Origin: Anopheles merus
Lineage: Eukaryota; Arthropoda; Insecta; Diptera; Culicidae
Direction of reading: 5' to 3'
NCBI RefSeq assembly: GCF_017562075.2
Contig: NC_054084.1
Span: forward strand, 42,763,197 to 42,827,196
Length of the DNA: 64,000 nt
Shown here: piece after piece, positions 38,080 through 51,884 of the stretch
Layout of the letters: each line of letters opens with the position of its first letter
Numbering within the stretch: the first letter of the stretch is position 1
Program-made: the position numbers and the translations under genes
Notes under the pieces: model-generated
Told to the model about the DNA's origin: nothing
The model's database searches: none
The model's input: the letters and a program-made list of their open reading frames with translations, nothing else

Positions 38080-41000
38080 ATGTTATAAGTTATTCTCCCT
38101 CAACTGTTGATCCCATCTTCAAATAATAATCAAATATTATATACTAGAGTGTGTTATCGACACAACAAAGCATTGAAAGGAGAAAACTCTGAAACAGAAA
38201 TACTTTAAAAAAATAATATTGAACATACAATTGACAGTAGATATTTTCCCTTTCGCTCATCAAACGCTAACACTAACGATACATGACAACCATCCCACAC
38301 CATCAGTAAAATCAGCTGAAACCAGCTTCAGTTTAATGTGTCGTCCATTTTTCCCTTCTTTTCTAAACCCGGGAAGTAGGGAAATAAAACATTTGCTTGT
38401 TACAGCGCGGCATCTTGTGGTATAATGGTCAATACGAGCGAAGAGTGATGGTGTCTAAAAGGGCTACAGTACGCATACATATACTGCCAGCCATTCTTGG
38501 TTGATTGTCACTTGGAAAAGAAAAGGAAAAAAACAGGGCCAGGACTTTATGCTGCGACAGCCGTTCAAGAGAAAGGAAAAGTAGAAACAAATAAAATAAA
38601 AACAAGACACACATACCGGTAAACATCGTCACCCGGCGGCGGCGAGATGGCGTAACATTGTGAAAAGGGAATTTCAAGACACGATGAGAGTGAAAGCTTC
38701 AATCAAATAATCATAACCGTCGTCCCGCGGTGGCGTTGCGTTGGTGGCATCGAAGCAGCGCTTTAAGGAGTGCACGCCGCGGCGAAGCTATGCTTTGGCG
38801 GGTTTGACGCACGTGTTTGAAGCAAGCAGTCCAAAGGGAATCGAACGATTCGTCGATAAGTTGTAGCACCGTCCCGTTGGTTGATATGATTCCAGGCTTT
38901 TATGTCGAAGTATCGACGACGATCGAAGACGTATCGACAGCACACCTACGCGGACGTTACTTTCCCCCGATTGCAGCGTGGTGATGTTGCGTCGGATGGA
39001 AGTGTTCGGGTGTCTTGGTTTGGAGGATGTAGAAGGATTACGCCCGCATAGATTATGGAGCACCGGCACACAGTAAAGTGTGATACAAATGAAGCAATGA
39101 AGAAGGGATTTCTCGGTTCCATAGTCCCTATCTCACGAGTGCGGTGTGTGGAACTGATGTTGTGCAGAGATTAGTAACAGGATTTTGTTAATGAATTTGC
39201 TCACTTTATTAGAAGCTAAAGCGATTCCGCTTCAAATTGGATAGAATATATGTTCCGTAACTCAAACGACATGTGTGTCGCAATATTATTCCCCTCCCTC
39301 TCTGTTTTTCGCTCTCCTCTTTGTCGTGGGAAGCGACAACCTCTCCACCCCGCAGGCACTATACATTGTAGATAAAGATTTCACCGTACAGACACACACA
39401 CCCCGGCAAAAGGTCACTGAACTCGATAGCGCGCACCCTAGCCTCACTTAGGCACCCACCACAAGGGCCGCCCGGTAAGGTGGTACGCCATCGCGAAAGA
39501 CTCCGTGTGCCCGCCGCTAAGCAAACGGTATGAACCTGCGTACGATCCCGTCGATTCCAACCGCTAAGTCATAAACAAAAAAACATACACAAACGCTGCT
39601 CCCGGCGAGAAAGCAGGCGAAAAAACAAAAGATGAAGGCGAAAGCGCGATTAACCCGCCGGCAAGAAATCAAAAGTATGCGCGCGCGCCCGCGTCGCAAT
39701 TTGCGTCCTTTTTTTCTCCTGCCCCTTTTCCCGCGGGAGCTTCCCGATTTTACCGTGCCCCGTTGGTTTAGGTACGTTGCTGTGGACACCACACGCGGTG
39801 CGGTTTATTGGTCTTTATTTTTCCGGTACATTTTATCTTTCTCTTGCCCACTGGTTACAGCTGGGAGTGAAGTTAAATGAAATGGAACCCGCACCGCATT
39901 AGGGAAGAGGCGAGGTCTTAGAGGGCACAGAGCACAAGTGCCGGCTTGGTTGGGTGCACTGGGCAGCAGCAGCACCGGCAAGCGAACGGAACCCACCGGC
40001 AGCAGGTTTCACTTTCAATCATCATAAACCTAAATAAACAAAAATTGCTTGAAGCTTTTTAGATAAATGCAACCCCTTGCCGGGCTCGGTGGCCTTTTGG
40101 TCTTTTTTGGTGCCGGTGCGGACATAAAAAGCTAACAGCGGATGAAGCGGTTGCCGATGGGAAATGGGAAGTTAGAGTGCTCTCGGGACTCTAAGGGCGA
40201 AGAATAAACTGTCCTCAGATCAAAGGTAGCAAAGTGAAAATGAATTTTGCTATCGCATATAACGGGGGAACAATTTAAATTAATTGAAAAGATTGTTGGT
40301 GCCGTGACTAGGATGCGAAGAAACATAGTGGAGCCAAACGTTGGATTATGATTTAGTTTTTATTAGACGCTCTATATGATCTTCAATAGTGATATTAAAA
40401 TTACTCCGTTTCGTCTTAAATTATATTTTTGGTGAATTTCAAACAAAAATTCAAAAATTCTATTCAAATCTCATTCCTACTCAGGAAAATCAAGGTCAGC
40501 TAACCTCTCGAATCAATGAACTCCACAAGTGACTTGAACAACCGTTAGATGCGAATGCTTAGCTCCCACGAGTCTGTCTTCCACTCCGAAATAAAAAACG
40601 AAACCCCAACCATCTGGCAGAAATGGGATATGTGGAGTTGGGGGCCCACCGAAAAGCACGAAAACTCATCCAGAACGTCAATATTTTAACGCACAGTCCC
40701 CTGCCGAGCTGCCGGGAGTGTCCATTTTTCTAACCGGATCTCATAAATTGCACTCACAATGACACTGGTTAGCTCGCAAAGACTTTCCGCGGACCCACAA
40801 CGCCGACAGTGAGCAGCCGGCCGGCGGAGGGAAGCTCAAAACAAATCATCATTTTCACCTGCCTCGTACATCGAACTTGTGTCACTTTGGGCCAGCCAGC
40901 GGGAGGCGTAGCGCGTCCGACCGGGGAATGGGTGAAGCTAGAATGTACACCTTCTCCCGACGACCATGCGAACTTGTTAAGCGAGTTGACAAAACACGTG

Positions 41001-44000
41001 ATAATCTTAACAAATGTTAGCTTAATTTATAGCTAATCACAGTTAGCCACAGTGTGTGAACCGAACTGGCAATCGATCGATCGAAAACGGCCGAAGCTGG
41101 TTGCGCTGCCCTGGTGCCAACGCTCTGCCATCGTAAATATTAGCGCTTCTATTAGCAACGTTTTCGGCGACACTACGGCCCCAACGAGACTGGCAGAATT
41201 GGTTATTTATTCAAATTAGAAGCGAACGTGTCCGTTCAGCCAATAACCCCTTAATATCGGTCGATCGATCCAATCAATGCTGGACAGCTCGCTAGATCGT
41301 GATCACTGCGATGGGTGGGAAAATTGCCAAAAAAGAAGAATGAAAAGGGAATATAAAAACGTCCTCCGAACCGGTGACCCGGCAGGAGAATAAATTCAAA
41401 ACCATCAATTAAACGGTACCCAATTTACAACAGCCCTCCCGAGGAGGGCGGTACGAGAGACGGGGCGATTACTCACGATTTTTCTAGCAAACCAGCTCGT
41501 TAGAACCTTATTAATTAGGGGACTCACCTGCAATGAAACGAGAAAAAAGAGAAATGAAATAAAACGTTTGCTTTTATGGGCTGAGAAAAACACATTGAAT
41601 ACAGAGAGAGCTGCCATAAAACGGCAACCAAATTGGCATTAACAAATCGATAATCTAATAAGCCTGATTTGAAATACTACTCCCCCATCCATTTTCTTCA
41701 TCACCTAATCCTTTTTTCTCTTCGCTGGAACCATAGGTAAAGAAAAACGCGTCGTTTGTAACTAGCCTTCAACAATGCAATGATCGGCACGGATTCCGCT
41801 TTTTTTGCGCGCCCGACCGTAAATCAATTGGTTTTAATAAATTTTCAACACTTTCCCTCGCCGGGTTTGCTGCAAACGGTGGCCTCCGCCCAACGCCATC
41901 ACCCACCCAAACACACAGAGACCCACAGAAGGGTTCGGTTGAGGAATGGTTTTGGAATATATTTTTTCCTCCCGATTTTTCTCTGCCTTCCGTGACGAAA
42001 GCGTTGCTTTCACCAAGGGCACCGTCGTTGCAGCCGCCAGCGCTGGGCTAAGAAAATGGCCTGTGGGAATAAAATTGCCGCCATCAGCGTGGCCGGGGCT
42101 TCGATTCCGCAGTGGAACCTTCAAACGAATTAAAAAACGTAACATACCACACCATCCAGCGTGGAAAGTCAATGCAGCATAGAATTGTTTATTGGCCGTT
42201 GAAATGGAGCCGTGACTGCAAACCGCCAGCCGGACGGCCAAACAAAACTCGCCACTGCCACAACCTTTTCCCGTTCCCGCAGACTGTTGGCTCGAGTATC
42301 CTCTCGAGTCCACCTACAATCGTCCCGTAAATTTTTCGGCTCCAAACACTCCACTCGAGCGGGCGAGCGATTGGACACTGGAGCAACCCTACCAGCGAGA
42401 ACCCCGGCCACCCCCGACCGAAAAGAACGTCTCGGGGACCGTGCAGCGTCTGTGAAGGCGTCATAAATCAGCTGCCGATGCTAATAAATCAACCGTGTCG
42501 GGGTAATTTTGTCCTAAAATGGACACAAACGATCAACGGAACGATCGGCCGCTGCTCGGCCACTATCTAGCCTCTGCGAGTGAGCCAGCCGGGAGCGTTG
42601 ATGAGGAATAGAAATCAAAGCTACGATGGGGTTTAGGCCTGGCTAGAGGTTGCTTCGGGCTAGCAGAATTCGTTCATGCGATCGATGGGCGCGCAATCTG
42701 AGCAATGGTACTATTGGGAGTAGAGTTTGAAAAGGAAGTGTATATGAGGAAGAGAGAGATAGATCGGTTTGGAAGAATTTATTGTTGTTGGAGCGTGATC
42801 TGATTGGTTTATCTATTGAACCGATCTGCACCCATCTGGCTGGCCTCGGACGTAGGTTAGGTGCGATACGATCTCTAAGGTTGCACAAATTTGGCAAATA
42901 GCCTTCGGGCGTGGAAGTGCGAACAGAGCGCTGACATTGAATCTAGCAGTACGGGGAAATAGCTGTTGCTGTTCGCTAGGGTCACAAAACAATGCTAAAT
43001 GTCAAGGTGGCAGGGAAAAGATTTTACAATCCCTTCTGGTAGGTGTAAACAAAAATACTTCTATAAAGCTATGGTTTTGGCATAATTTCCTTCGATTCGG
43101 TAATTAATAGCGTACTCTGATCTAAAAGCCCCTTAAAGCCAGCTACACGACACCGCACGAGGCTGACCAACCGGCGTGTGAATGACCTAGCGCTAGAAAG
43201 ATCGAAAAAAGACGAAATTTCGCTGGCAACGCTTCTAACAAAGAACTTCAACGAGCGGCAAAACACGAACCTTTACCCGTGTTGCGTGTTGATTCACCTT
43301 CAGGCTCCGGTCAATCGGTTGAATGCGAAAACTCCAAAAAAATCGTGCTGCGAAAAGCTCACCAATTGGTAGCGCCAACACAACAACAATCACAGCCAAT
43401 GCAAAAAAAAAAAAAAACAAACTCTCGCTTTTCTGCACCTTTCGTGTGCTCTTGACCGTGTTTTTTGGCGTGCGTGGTTGATTTTTTACCATACCGGTCC
43501 GTTTGGTTTGCGTGACTTCAAAAAAATGAGTTGCAGAACGCCAAGCGTAGAAAAGTGCGGCAACAGAATATCGCATATTGGGTTGGGGCTTTGATTGGCA
43601 GCAAATCATTCGCTCACGCCAGCCCAGGCCCATTGCGTGATCGCGAATTCATCCAAGTCCGCCACGGCGACCAGCAGCTAGCAGCGTCTTTGGATGGCTA
43701 ATTTTTGGTAAGATTCCAAAGAGCCAAGAGCGTGAGGGAAAAATGATGATCATCGGTGTGAGAAATCACGACGCTAACCGCTTTTCGGCGGACAATTCAA
43801 GCTTCTCCAGGCCGGCAGAGGCGCTGCGGTTTTTTTTTTGTGTGCATGTGTTAGTGTCTGTAAATTCAAGTGTGTTTCGTTTTTCGGGGCAGCTTGAGCG
43901 TCTACTAGACCGGATGGCTTCTACTCATCGAGCCGACATTCCAATGTTTTAAGGGTGAGTGACGGGTGAAAGTGATCATAGCTGCCCTGGGCGCCCTCTG

Positions 44001-45265
44001 TGCCATCGGCCATCAAATGTAATCGCTCGATCTCAGATCGCATCCGGACGCAAAACCTCCACGCCGTGAAGCAATTAGCCAAGGTCAATGGCTCGTCAGC
44101 GGGCCAGCGTCATCGACAGGCGACACTGTCATTTAAAGCACCGTGCGACGGCGATCGCGAATGAATAAAAACCTGCACCCATGATTGATCGCGACGTTTG
44201 ACCAACGCGTAAGCAAAACATTCCGTTTGACCCACCAACCGTCCCGGCGGACGCAGTGTGCGCATCATCCCACCAGGCGTTTGAGACGCGGGAATCGCGG
44301 GACTGGCCTTCGACACTTCTTCGACGAACCCCGTACCGGGTTTGCCAGAAGATCGCTCAGAATTGATATGTCATACGGCTGGACGGCATGATAAATTGAA
44401 AACGGCGTCAGTGCGCGTCTAATGGCGCGACACTCATAAGCAGCCACTTCCAGCACTTGTGCATCTGCGAGCCGGCGGTGCCGTATGAGTGATTGATTCG
44501 TGCACTGAGCGCATCGGCAGCTTGGGATGGGTGTGAGTTTGCGCATTTTTGGTCCATAAACATAGCTTCTCCCCGTCCAGGAAGGTTGCTGTTCGGCTGC
44601 GCCTTAGCAGTGCAAAGTTTGACAATGCACAGTAATGGAGCTCCAAGGCCACCACTGGCCGGGCGCTTAAATTGGTGTATTTTCTGACATTCCGCTGGAA
44701 AGATTTATTGACATCGGCACGCTATCGTTTTTGCGTTGTACGAGCTCAACACGCTCAAACGTTATGAATGATCCGCGAATGCTTCTAGTCGGTCAAAGGG
44801 AAGGGAAAAGGCTGCTGAAACGTGTTCGTGCTTTCAACAATTGGTTCTGTAATATAATGGCTAGGCACAGGGATGCTGCTTCCGGGATCGATGGCGTCTC
44901 GTCAGTCAATCTTTTTGATAGAATATTTTTTTAGTGAATAGGCAAGTACTATCAGGATGTCACTTTTGTGTATAAGAAACCCATTATTGCCTCGATGTTA
45001 TCATTTTTTGTCTCTAAGGCTGTGATAAAAAAAGACCAACGGTTGTTTGCTTTCTAGTTGGTTACCGTTTTCCTTCATGGGTTTTATAGATGTTTCACTT
45101 TCATGGTTTCAAAATGTCACACTTTAAAGCTGATGTCTCAAAAACCCAGCAACTACTGTCATATAGCAATGTAATATTGCAGTAATTTATAAAATAATGT
45201 TTATGGGCCCCTTTCCGTTTTAAGTTCGTCAGCTGTTTGCATTGTATAGCAGTTTTCGAGTAGCT
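38071..45265. other. Gene-free region, 7.2 kb
   Basis: GC-balanced DNA with AT-rich patches just after the TA array and at about 40330-40480 and from 44930 on. An acceptor-like CCATAG before 41738 opens a frame of about 100 codons, but it shares no recognisable domain. TATAAAAA at 41355 has no initiator downstream. I see no RNA genes. Confidence 0.4.
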
Positions 45266-45277
45266 ATCAAAGTGGGT
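45266..45277 (+). repeat. Left target-site duplication of the SINE
   Basis: ATCAAAGTGGGT lies immediately 5' of the element and is identical to 45479-45490. Confidence 0.88.
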
Positions 45278-45478
45278 TAGCCGGTCTCATTGTACAGTCG
45301 TCAACTCGTACGACTTAACAACATGCCCGTCATGGGTTCAAGCCCCAAATAGACCGTGCCGCCATACGTAGGACTGACTATCCTGCTATGGGGGGAAATC
45401 AATAAGTCACTGAAAGCCAACCCCACAAGTGTGTTGGCAGGCCTTGACCGGCATCGGTTGTTGAGCAAAAGAAGAAGA
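45278..45478 (+). mobile_element. SINE200-like tRNA-derived SINE, full length (201 bp)
   Basis: The element starts with a tRNA-related head. A TGTACAGTCGTC string at 45291-45302 stands in A-box position and GGTTCAAGCCC at 45335-45345 is a perfect Pol III B box (GGTTCRANNCC). The body includes GACTGACTATCC, AATCAATAAGTCACTGAAAG and GCAGGCCTTGACCG, and the 3' end is AAAAGAAGAAGAA. Length, body and (AAG) tail agree with what I remember of the Anopheles SINE200 family, though I could not align it. It carries no protein; it moves using LINE machinery and could be transcribed by Pol III. Flanking 12-bp duplications show the copy is complete. Confidence 0.85.
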
Positions 45479-45490
45479 ATCAAAGTGGGT
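45479..45490 (+). repeat. Right target-site duplication of the SINE
   Basis: ATCAAAGTGGGT lies immediately after the AAG-type tail and matches the left copy at all 12 positions, so the insertion is probably fairly recent. Confidence 0.88.
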
Positions 45491-45572
45491 ATAATATACG
45501 GGTGGGTTTATACAAAGGTGTGTGTATTTAGAAGGCTGATTTTTATCGCTTCTGCCTCTGAACGAAGATTTT

Positions 45573-45755
45573 ATGAGTGTTTTGGGTATTCGTCAAGCTA
45601 CCAGAAAGCTTGTTTCAACAAACGTTTTCACCCATCCTGTCCAAAAGTGGCGTTCAAATTTGGTTAAAAAACATGCTATGAGACCACCAGGTCTACATAC
45701 ACTTTGGTTCTACATTCTACCACTTGATTTCTTTAATGCACCGTGGAATACATGA
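45573..45755 (+). CDS. 60-codon small open frame, mitochondrial-presequence-like start
   Basis: The frame has a true ATG and ends in TGA at 45753-45755. The first 30 residues are basic and free of acidic residues (MSVLGIRQATRKLVSTNVFT), like a mitochondrial presequence, followed by a short hydrophobic segment, LWFYILPLDFF. That layout recalls small respiratory-chain subunits, but I cannot match it to any of them. It begins 95 bp after the SINE, in an AT-rich island, with no clear promoter or poly(A) signal nearby. A chance frame of this length is quite likely. Confidence 0.13.
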   Translation: MSVLGIRQATRKLVSTNVFTHPVQKWRSNLVKKHAMRPPGLHTLWFYILPLDFFNAPWNT

Positions 45756-46362
45756 AAACACCACCTTGTTTTGCCATTTTTTTGAACAGGTACTGGAATC
45801 TAATTCTAGCTTTGAGGCTAAAATAATCTAGGCTGAAAATCGCAGGTTAGTTTTGTGTGTGATTTTGTATGGAGTGTTTACATGATTTCAGCCTCCAACT
45901 GTTAAACTCTATATAAAAAAGCTGACTAGAATCATGAAGGGCTTAGCCTTAATGGTTGTTGCTTAGCCATCAAGCTGTTTGATTTTCAAAGAATTCTGAT
46001 AGTTTCTTTAAATATCGCAGAGCACTGTTTTCAAGCAGGGAATAAACATAATTATGAATGTCTCTATCATCGGTTTTCTTTTCAAAATAATCGATTGCAC
46101 TTTTCGGAAAGTGCTGTGCAATAATTGCATTCAATTTGTGGAATACATTCTCATAGAAATAATGTTTAATGTTTCATGTTTACCTTATAGCATGTAAATA
46201 ATTTATATGAATCATTTTAATGTAACCTTATTTGATTACAAAAATACACTCAAAAAGGTAGATTAATCATATTTGTTCATTAACTCAGATGTTTAAAATC
46301 TGTATTTAACCCAAGGGTTTTTTCTCTCCTTTTTTTAAGTCTTTAAAACCGCTTCACATCAG
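45756..46362. other. AT-rich non-coding island
   Basis: About 600 bp of strongly AT-rich DNA with a TATATAAAAAAG string at 45911 and an inverted TGCAAT/ATTGCA near 46110. It ends in a pyrimidine tract (TTTTTTCTCTCC, 46318-46330) that could serve the candidate exon downstream. Confidence 0.4.
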
Positions 46363-46497
46363 CGGATGGCAGCGCAAGTGCATCGAACAGCCAAAATTTC
46401 TTCCCAATAAAAACAAAAAGTCATCAAACAACCGCAACGTCAGGGGCAAACTTCATGTGACAGGAAACTCAAACACACAGCAGCCGGAAGCGATGCC
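46363..46497 (+). other. Candidate internal exon with both splice signals (135 bp)
   Basis: The left edge is an acceptor, CTTCACATCAG, ending at 46362, with a pyrimidine-rich stretch and AAGTCTTTAAAAC upstream. The right edge is a full consensus donor, GTAAGT, at 46498-46503. One plus frame is open throughout (G-W-Q-R-K-C at its start, Q-P-E-A-M-P at its end). Alternatively it is a leader exon whose last complete codon is an ATG at 46493-46495 with G at -3, followed by CC and the donor. The strand agrees with the putative leader exons at 8243-10549. No conserved domain is visible. Confidence 0.22.
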
Positions 46498-46503
46498 GTA
46501 AGT

Positions 46504-49500
46504 ACTATTACCGCAGGCCATAAACATTCACGTGCAGCCACCGTGCATGACCGTTACCTTTCTGCCTGTTCCCATCCACGTGATGTGGTGTCGACGCGCC
46601 GTAGTAGCCGGAGTCTAAACGTGAAAAAAAACAAACACACATACACACACACAGCTGCCACCAGAGCCATTTCTGCTAGTCGAGAAAACAAGCCCCGGTC
46701 ATGTGGCCATGGTGCCCGGGCGCATGTCATTTGTCCATTTGTTTATCCGGGGGCCCCGAACCGGGCTGCTAGCAAAGGCGCTGCAGTCGCACTAAACAGC
46801 CGCACACCATTCAAATTGCAGCAGCAGGCAGAGCTGGTAGAAAGCTGGACGCCATGGAAGATAAACATCATCACCCGGGTTGAGCGCGCGCGCTCGAGCC
46901 GTGGTGGTGGGCCGATTTGCCATCGACGACCGGCGACGATTGATAGCGATAGAAAGTCGGCGATACTGGCGGGCTCGACGCTGCACCGGGGGCGCGATTT
47001 GGGCGGTGAGGACGGCAGCCCGTCCCCGTCTGCGCTTCCTCGAGGGCACGTGAAAACGAAATTATAACGATCACTATCTTTAGGTCCCGGCCGGATGACG
47101 GGTTGGTCAGATCCGTCCAAACCATTCGTAACATAGGCTCCCTTTTCTCTCTCTGTATGATCCCCCACTACTAAAGTGGCCAGCTCATTTCACATTCCAA
47201 GCACACGGGAGGAACTCTATACAAATGACCGGACGAATTCTCGCGAGGAGAAAAGCTGAGAGAAGGGAATGAAAGGAGGCAGCACCGCCAGCACCGAAAG
47301 CCAATTATGCTCCTGCTACTTGCTCTCTCTCTCTCGCGCGCAGGCCCACCAACCCTCCTTCTCCTCGATGAACCGTGAGTGAGAGTGATTTTATGTTCTT
47401 TTCCCATCCACGTCCCGTCGTGCCCCGTCGTGTGTTTATTATGTACGTAGCGCAACCGTGATATGACCGTGTGTGGGGCTACCGTTTTGGCCACATCAAC
47501 ACCCGCCACCACCGCGCCAGATTTTGGCACGCGAAACCGGGTAGCGCTGGTGAAAGGTTAACAAAATACACGCGATCGAAGGTTGGCCGCCCGGGTTCCG
47601 GCGGCTTATAACATAAAATCACACCGAAATCACACGCCGAGCACAAATCGGTAGCGGCGGGACATTATCGTGTGTGTGCAGCGCCCGTGGGCTCTTGAGC
47701 AGTTGTGTTTTGGATTAGGGCGCATAGCTGAAGCCCACCGCTTCCCTTGCGAAGGGCACCGAATAGAATGTGCTAAGCTGGAGAAAAATGCTTTTCAATC
47801 GTTTCCCGGGCATCGTGAGGTTTTGTTTGTGGGCCCTTTTTACCGTCACGTTAGCCAGGGTCCGGGCGCTTCCCGCTGGTGGTGTACGCCCGATTGAGCG
47901 AAAGTGCCCATTTCCATGGATAGGTGATGGTGTGTGGTTGGTTGGTTGGTTGGTTGTGTGTGAATTGCCAATTAGGAGTGTGCGGCGCTGCCCGGGACCA
48001 AATTGTACAGTCCTGGGTAAAGGTCTGCAAGTTCACTGAGCCGCGGTCTATTATTTGGTTGCGCTTCCGCCAGCGGAGCCAAGGGCGCGTGCGCCTTTGC
48101 AAACTGGTGCTGGTTTGAGAAAAGGATTCAATCAGCGGGAGGAATTTAAATTACACTGCTGAGATTTTTTTTACAATTTGTAATCACTTTCAATCCGGGA
48201 TCGATATGAAGGATGAGATTGTTAGCATATGGAGAGCGGCCTTTATTAGCACTCATGCCAAAATAAAATAATATTGAAGGTATGAATTGATTTTAACTAC
48301 AATAAAGATTGCTAATGTATTACACGTAAGATTGAAACGATTTAGAGAAATGTTTTGTTAGCCTATTTTTATACCTCTTTATATTATTCTTTTCATAATA
48401 TACGGAAATACCCTGATTCGAAAAAACGGGTTATCACCATCTTGATATAAAAAGCTGGAATTGATCTAACTTTTACACTTAAAACATGAAATCAGATTTA
48501 ATTTTGAATTGACTATTACATACAATGCTACATAATATCAGTATGTTTAGTGTGATGGTATGCCATATGATTAGTTTTTATGAAAAATGTCTTCTTCTTG
48601 AAAATGTCTTGTTGAAAGGTATGGTAGCGTTTGGAAAGAAATGTAGCGACGACTGTTAAACAAACAAACTTCATTTGCATGCACATAAAACCTTTCTTAC
48701 ACCTTTTTTTTCTACCACAAAAACTTTCACTGCTAACAAACATACATACACACAAAACACACACAATGCACTGCAGCAACAATCCGGTGTGTATTAAAAG
48801 GTCGGTTCACAGCACCGAACACACATACTGAGCGCATGGTGGTTGCGCATGTTGCGCGAATTTACACGACAAACAAACATGCGCCAAAGGGACAACAGCA
48901 ATGGAAAAGCGAACAACATATGCTCATGTGCGCCGGCCAGCATGTCGCATGGACGACGCACCGCTAGTGACACGCTTTTCTTGTGTTTCAATTGCACACG
49001 GTAGACCACGATGGGAATGTTGGTGTTTTGTTTTGTTTTTGTTTTTTTTTTTGTTTTTTTTACGAGCTTCTTACTGTTGCATTGTAGGACATGCTGCAAA
49101 TCTTTTTGTGAGACGTGTAAAAGTATGGTACGGAACAACAGTGTTACTGCTCATGATAAGTTCGTACAATAATCTCAATTTAATTTGATATAAAATTTAA
49201 TTAAATTCCCTATCGAATCCAATAATGCTACATACTTGAAGTTCAGCAAATAAAGCTTTAAAAACTACTTTTAAATTCCTTTTCGTAGTTGAACCTGATT
49301 TGTCTGTCGCTGCTGTCTGACGACATGCGTCACCAATTCCTTCTTCAGTGGGAATTTTGATCAACCTACCCCGCTCTGTTGCTATTTTTAAACCATGCAC
49401 ACACTTCAATCTGCAACGAAACAGCCGAACGGACGACTCTTGTCTGCAATGACCCAAAAATAATCCCTCAACAAAAGCAAAGAGAAAACCGGGCGTTAAA

Positions 49501-51884
49501 TTGATTCACTCCATCTCGTGCACGCAGTGACAGCGGCCACGCCGAAAAATGCTTCAATTTCTATCACCAAACCTGCCTCAGGTTCCCTCATGCCTTGCTT
49601 CACCTCAAACAAAACAATATTCTCTCCGCCGCGCCAGCAACAAGTGGTATGGAAATGAAAGCGGAAAAGAAAGAAAAAAAAACAAAGACGTTTAGATTTC
49701 AGTGCCCGCGATGGAGCAGCAACGGCAACGGAACGGGAAAAAGGCAATGCCATCACATGAAAACCATCACGCCATCCGTATGATGTGCCATGGTTTGACA
49801 AATTGGTTCAGCGTGAAGCACCGTCTTTTTTTATTTTCGAGCTTTTGGGTCTGCCTTCCCTCTCGCACACATCGCCGCCTTCCCTATGCGATTCTTAGGG
49901 CTGGTGGTCGATTTCTCTCCTACACGCACGCCCAGCAGCCTGCCTCTGTCCCGGTCCGATCACTTTCCCCATTCACCGACCGAGTGGAAAATGCAAATTC
50001 AATTACTCTCCGGGCACTTTCGGGAGCAAACGGTAACGGCGGCAAATGGGTTTTCGAAGCACTTTGCACCGAAGCGCCCGCACTGTTTCATTCACAAGCG
50101 GAGGAAACAGAGGACGAGGGAAAGCAAACGTACGAAAGCCAAAATGATATTTATGAACGAAGCGGAAAACTGGAGCAACCACGAAAATTGTGTTTTGCAC
50201 GCATTCGACGCCGGTCCCGAACTGTGCCACACGCACGGGCTACGCTGTAAGGCTCACTGTGCCGCAAACGCCACAGTACAGCATAATGTCACGATCGCGT
50301 ACGCCGGCACACTGGGGCTGGCGCGATTCTTGATGTGTGCGGCGCACATAAGGAAGTGAACCCCTTTTTCCTTCAAACTGCTGGATGGAAGGGGAGCGAA
50401 TCAAGGGCAAATGGGCCGGATGGCAAGGGAGGACTGCGAGAGTGCTTTCTAATCATGTCTAATCAACACCTCACGAGTATGCTCCGCTTACGAAACACGC
50501 TAAACCCCCGAATACACACGCCAGCCGCGCGCGCGCGCTCCCTGAAAGTTCCGCAAAATGGAAAGATTTCAATGTACGATCAGATGACGAGCGGAATGTT
50601 GTGCTCGACACACTATGACGCAGATGCTGATTGACACACTGCTGCGGTACGGTAAGATGAGACCAAATGAATGGAAAGAGGGGTGGTTGGGCGGGGGGGT
50701 AGGAGGTTGCTGCGGGAAGTGCAGGACAGATGATGACAATATGATGCGCTATATTTGCCATTACAATTCGTACCTTGGCTACCCGCCAAGTGCCTAGTGG
50801 TGGAAGTCCCTGAAGCGCAAACCACACTCGGCTATTAGCATCTTCCCGTCTCTTGGATAGAGAAAAGAGAGCGTCATGAAATTCATCATCTAACTGTGGT
50901 TTTTGTGTGTCAACGGATGGGTGTTACAGAGTGCTGTTGGTGATGTTGGTAGTGGTGAAACCCTTGACAAGTGTTTCCATTTCGTTCCGGGACGATTGTG
51001 ATGCAGAAAATCTGCGCCCGATGTGAAAAGAGAGTTCACACCTCCCGTGTTCTCGCACGGTACTACTTTCATGAACGTTTTCTTTAAAAGCGACGTGTAA
51101 TTAGGAAAAATGTAGTGCGCAATCGTGGAAGCGTAAAAATCGAGGCCGTGTATCGGGCGTGCAGTTGAGTGCAGCTTTTGATTGAAAAGCGTTTCCGTGC
51201 CGTTCGCGCGTTGTCACGGTTTCATTCAGAACTTAACTGCTCCGTTTGAAGATTGGAAGCATGCGATGGTGAAGCAGCACATGCACGCCCCAAAAACCGT
51301 TAGCTCTGTTTGGGCACGGTTCTTACCGTGGGCAATAATGATGAATGCGACATTAAAATTGCACCCTAATTCGCAACCCCATTAGCCAATCCTCTGTGAC
51401 TGATAGCAAGGTACATACATTAATAAAATTCCTATCAACGGAAGAGGATTTAATCGAACACGCAAAAGCATTTCCAACATCCATCTTCTGTGGCAGCTGT
51501 GTATGTGAAGCATCACAAAATCCTTTCATCCTTTTAGTGCTGAAGCTTCTGGCTTAGTCATCGCTTCGGTACGCTCTTATCCAACGTGACACCTACGGCT
51601 GTTTGCGGGCATTTAAATCCACCACGCCGCAGTACGTCATCCAATTTCGGCGAAACATATGCGTGGGCTGAAGTGATAGCGGACCCATACGTGATGCTCA
51701 GCCGGTTGGGGAAGTGAATTCGATCCCGAGTCCAAGAAGATATGTTTGAAAAGGAAGACACGAAGATACCAAGACAAGCCACCGTCGATCAGAGGGAGGA
51801 TTAACTGCATGAGTTACGATTATATTGTTAAAGATGATGATATCATTAATTTTGTACCGCATCACTGCTCAGTCGCAGGTTGAG

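Noticed and set aside
38788..39069. Minus frame of 93 codons opposite an ATG-less plus frame of about 65 codons
   Set aside because: Both strands are equally open, and neither has a family signature or splice support.
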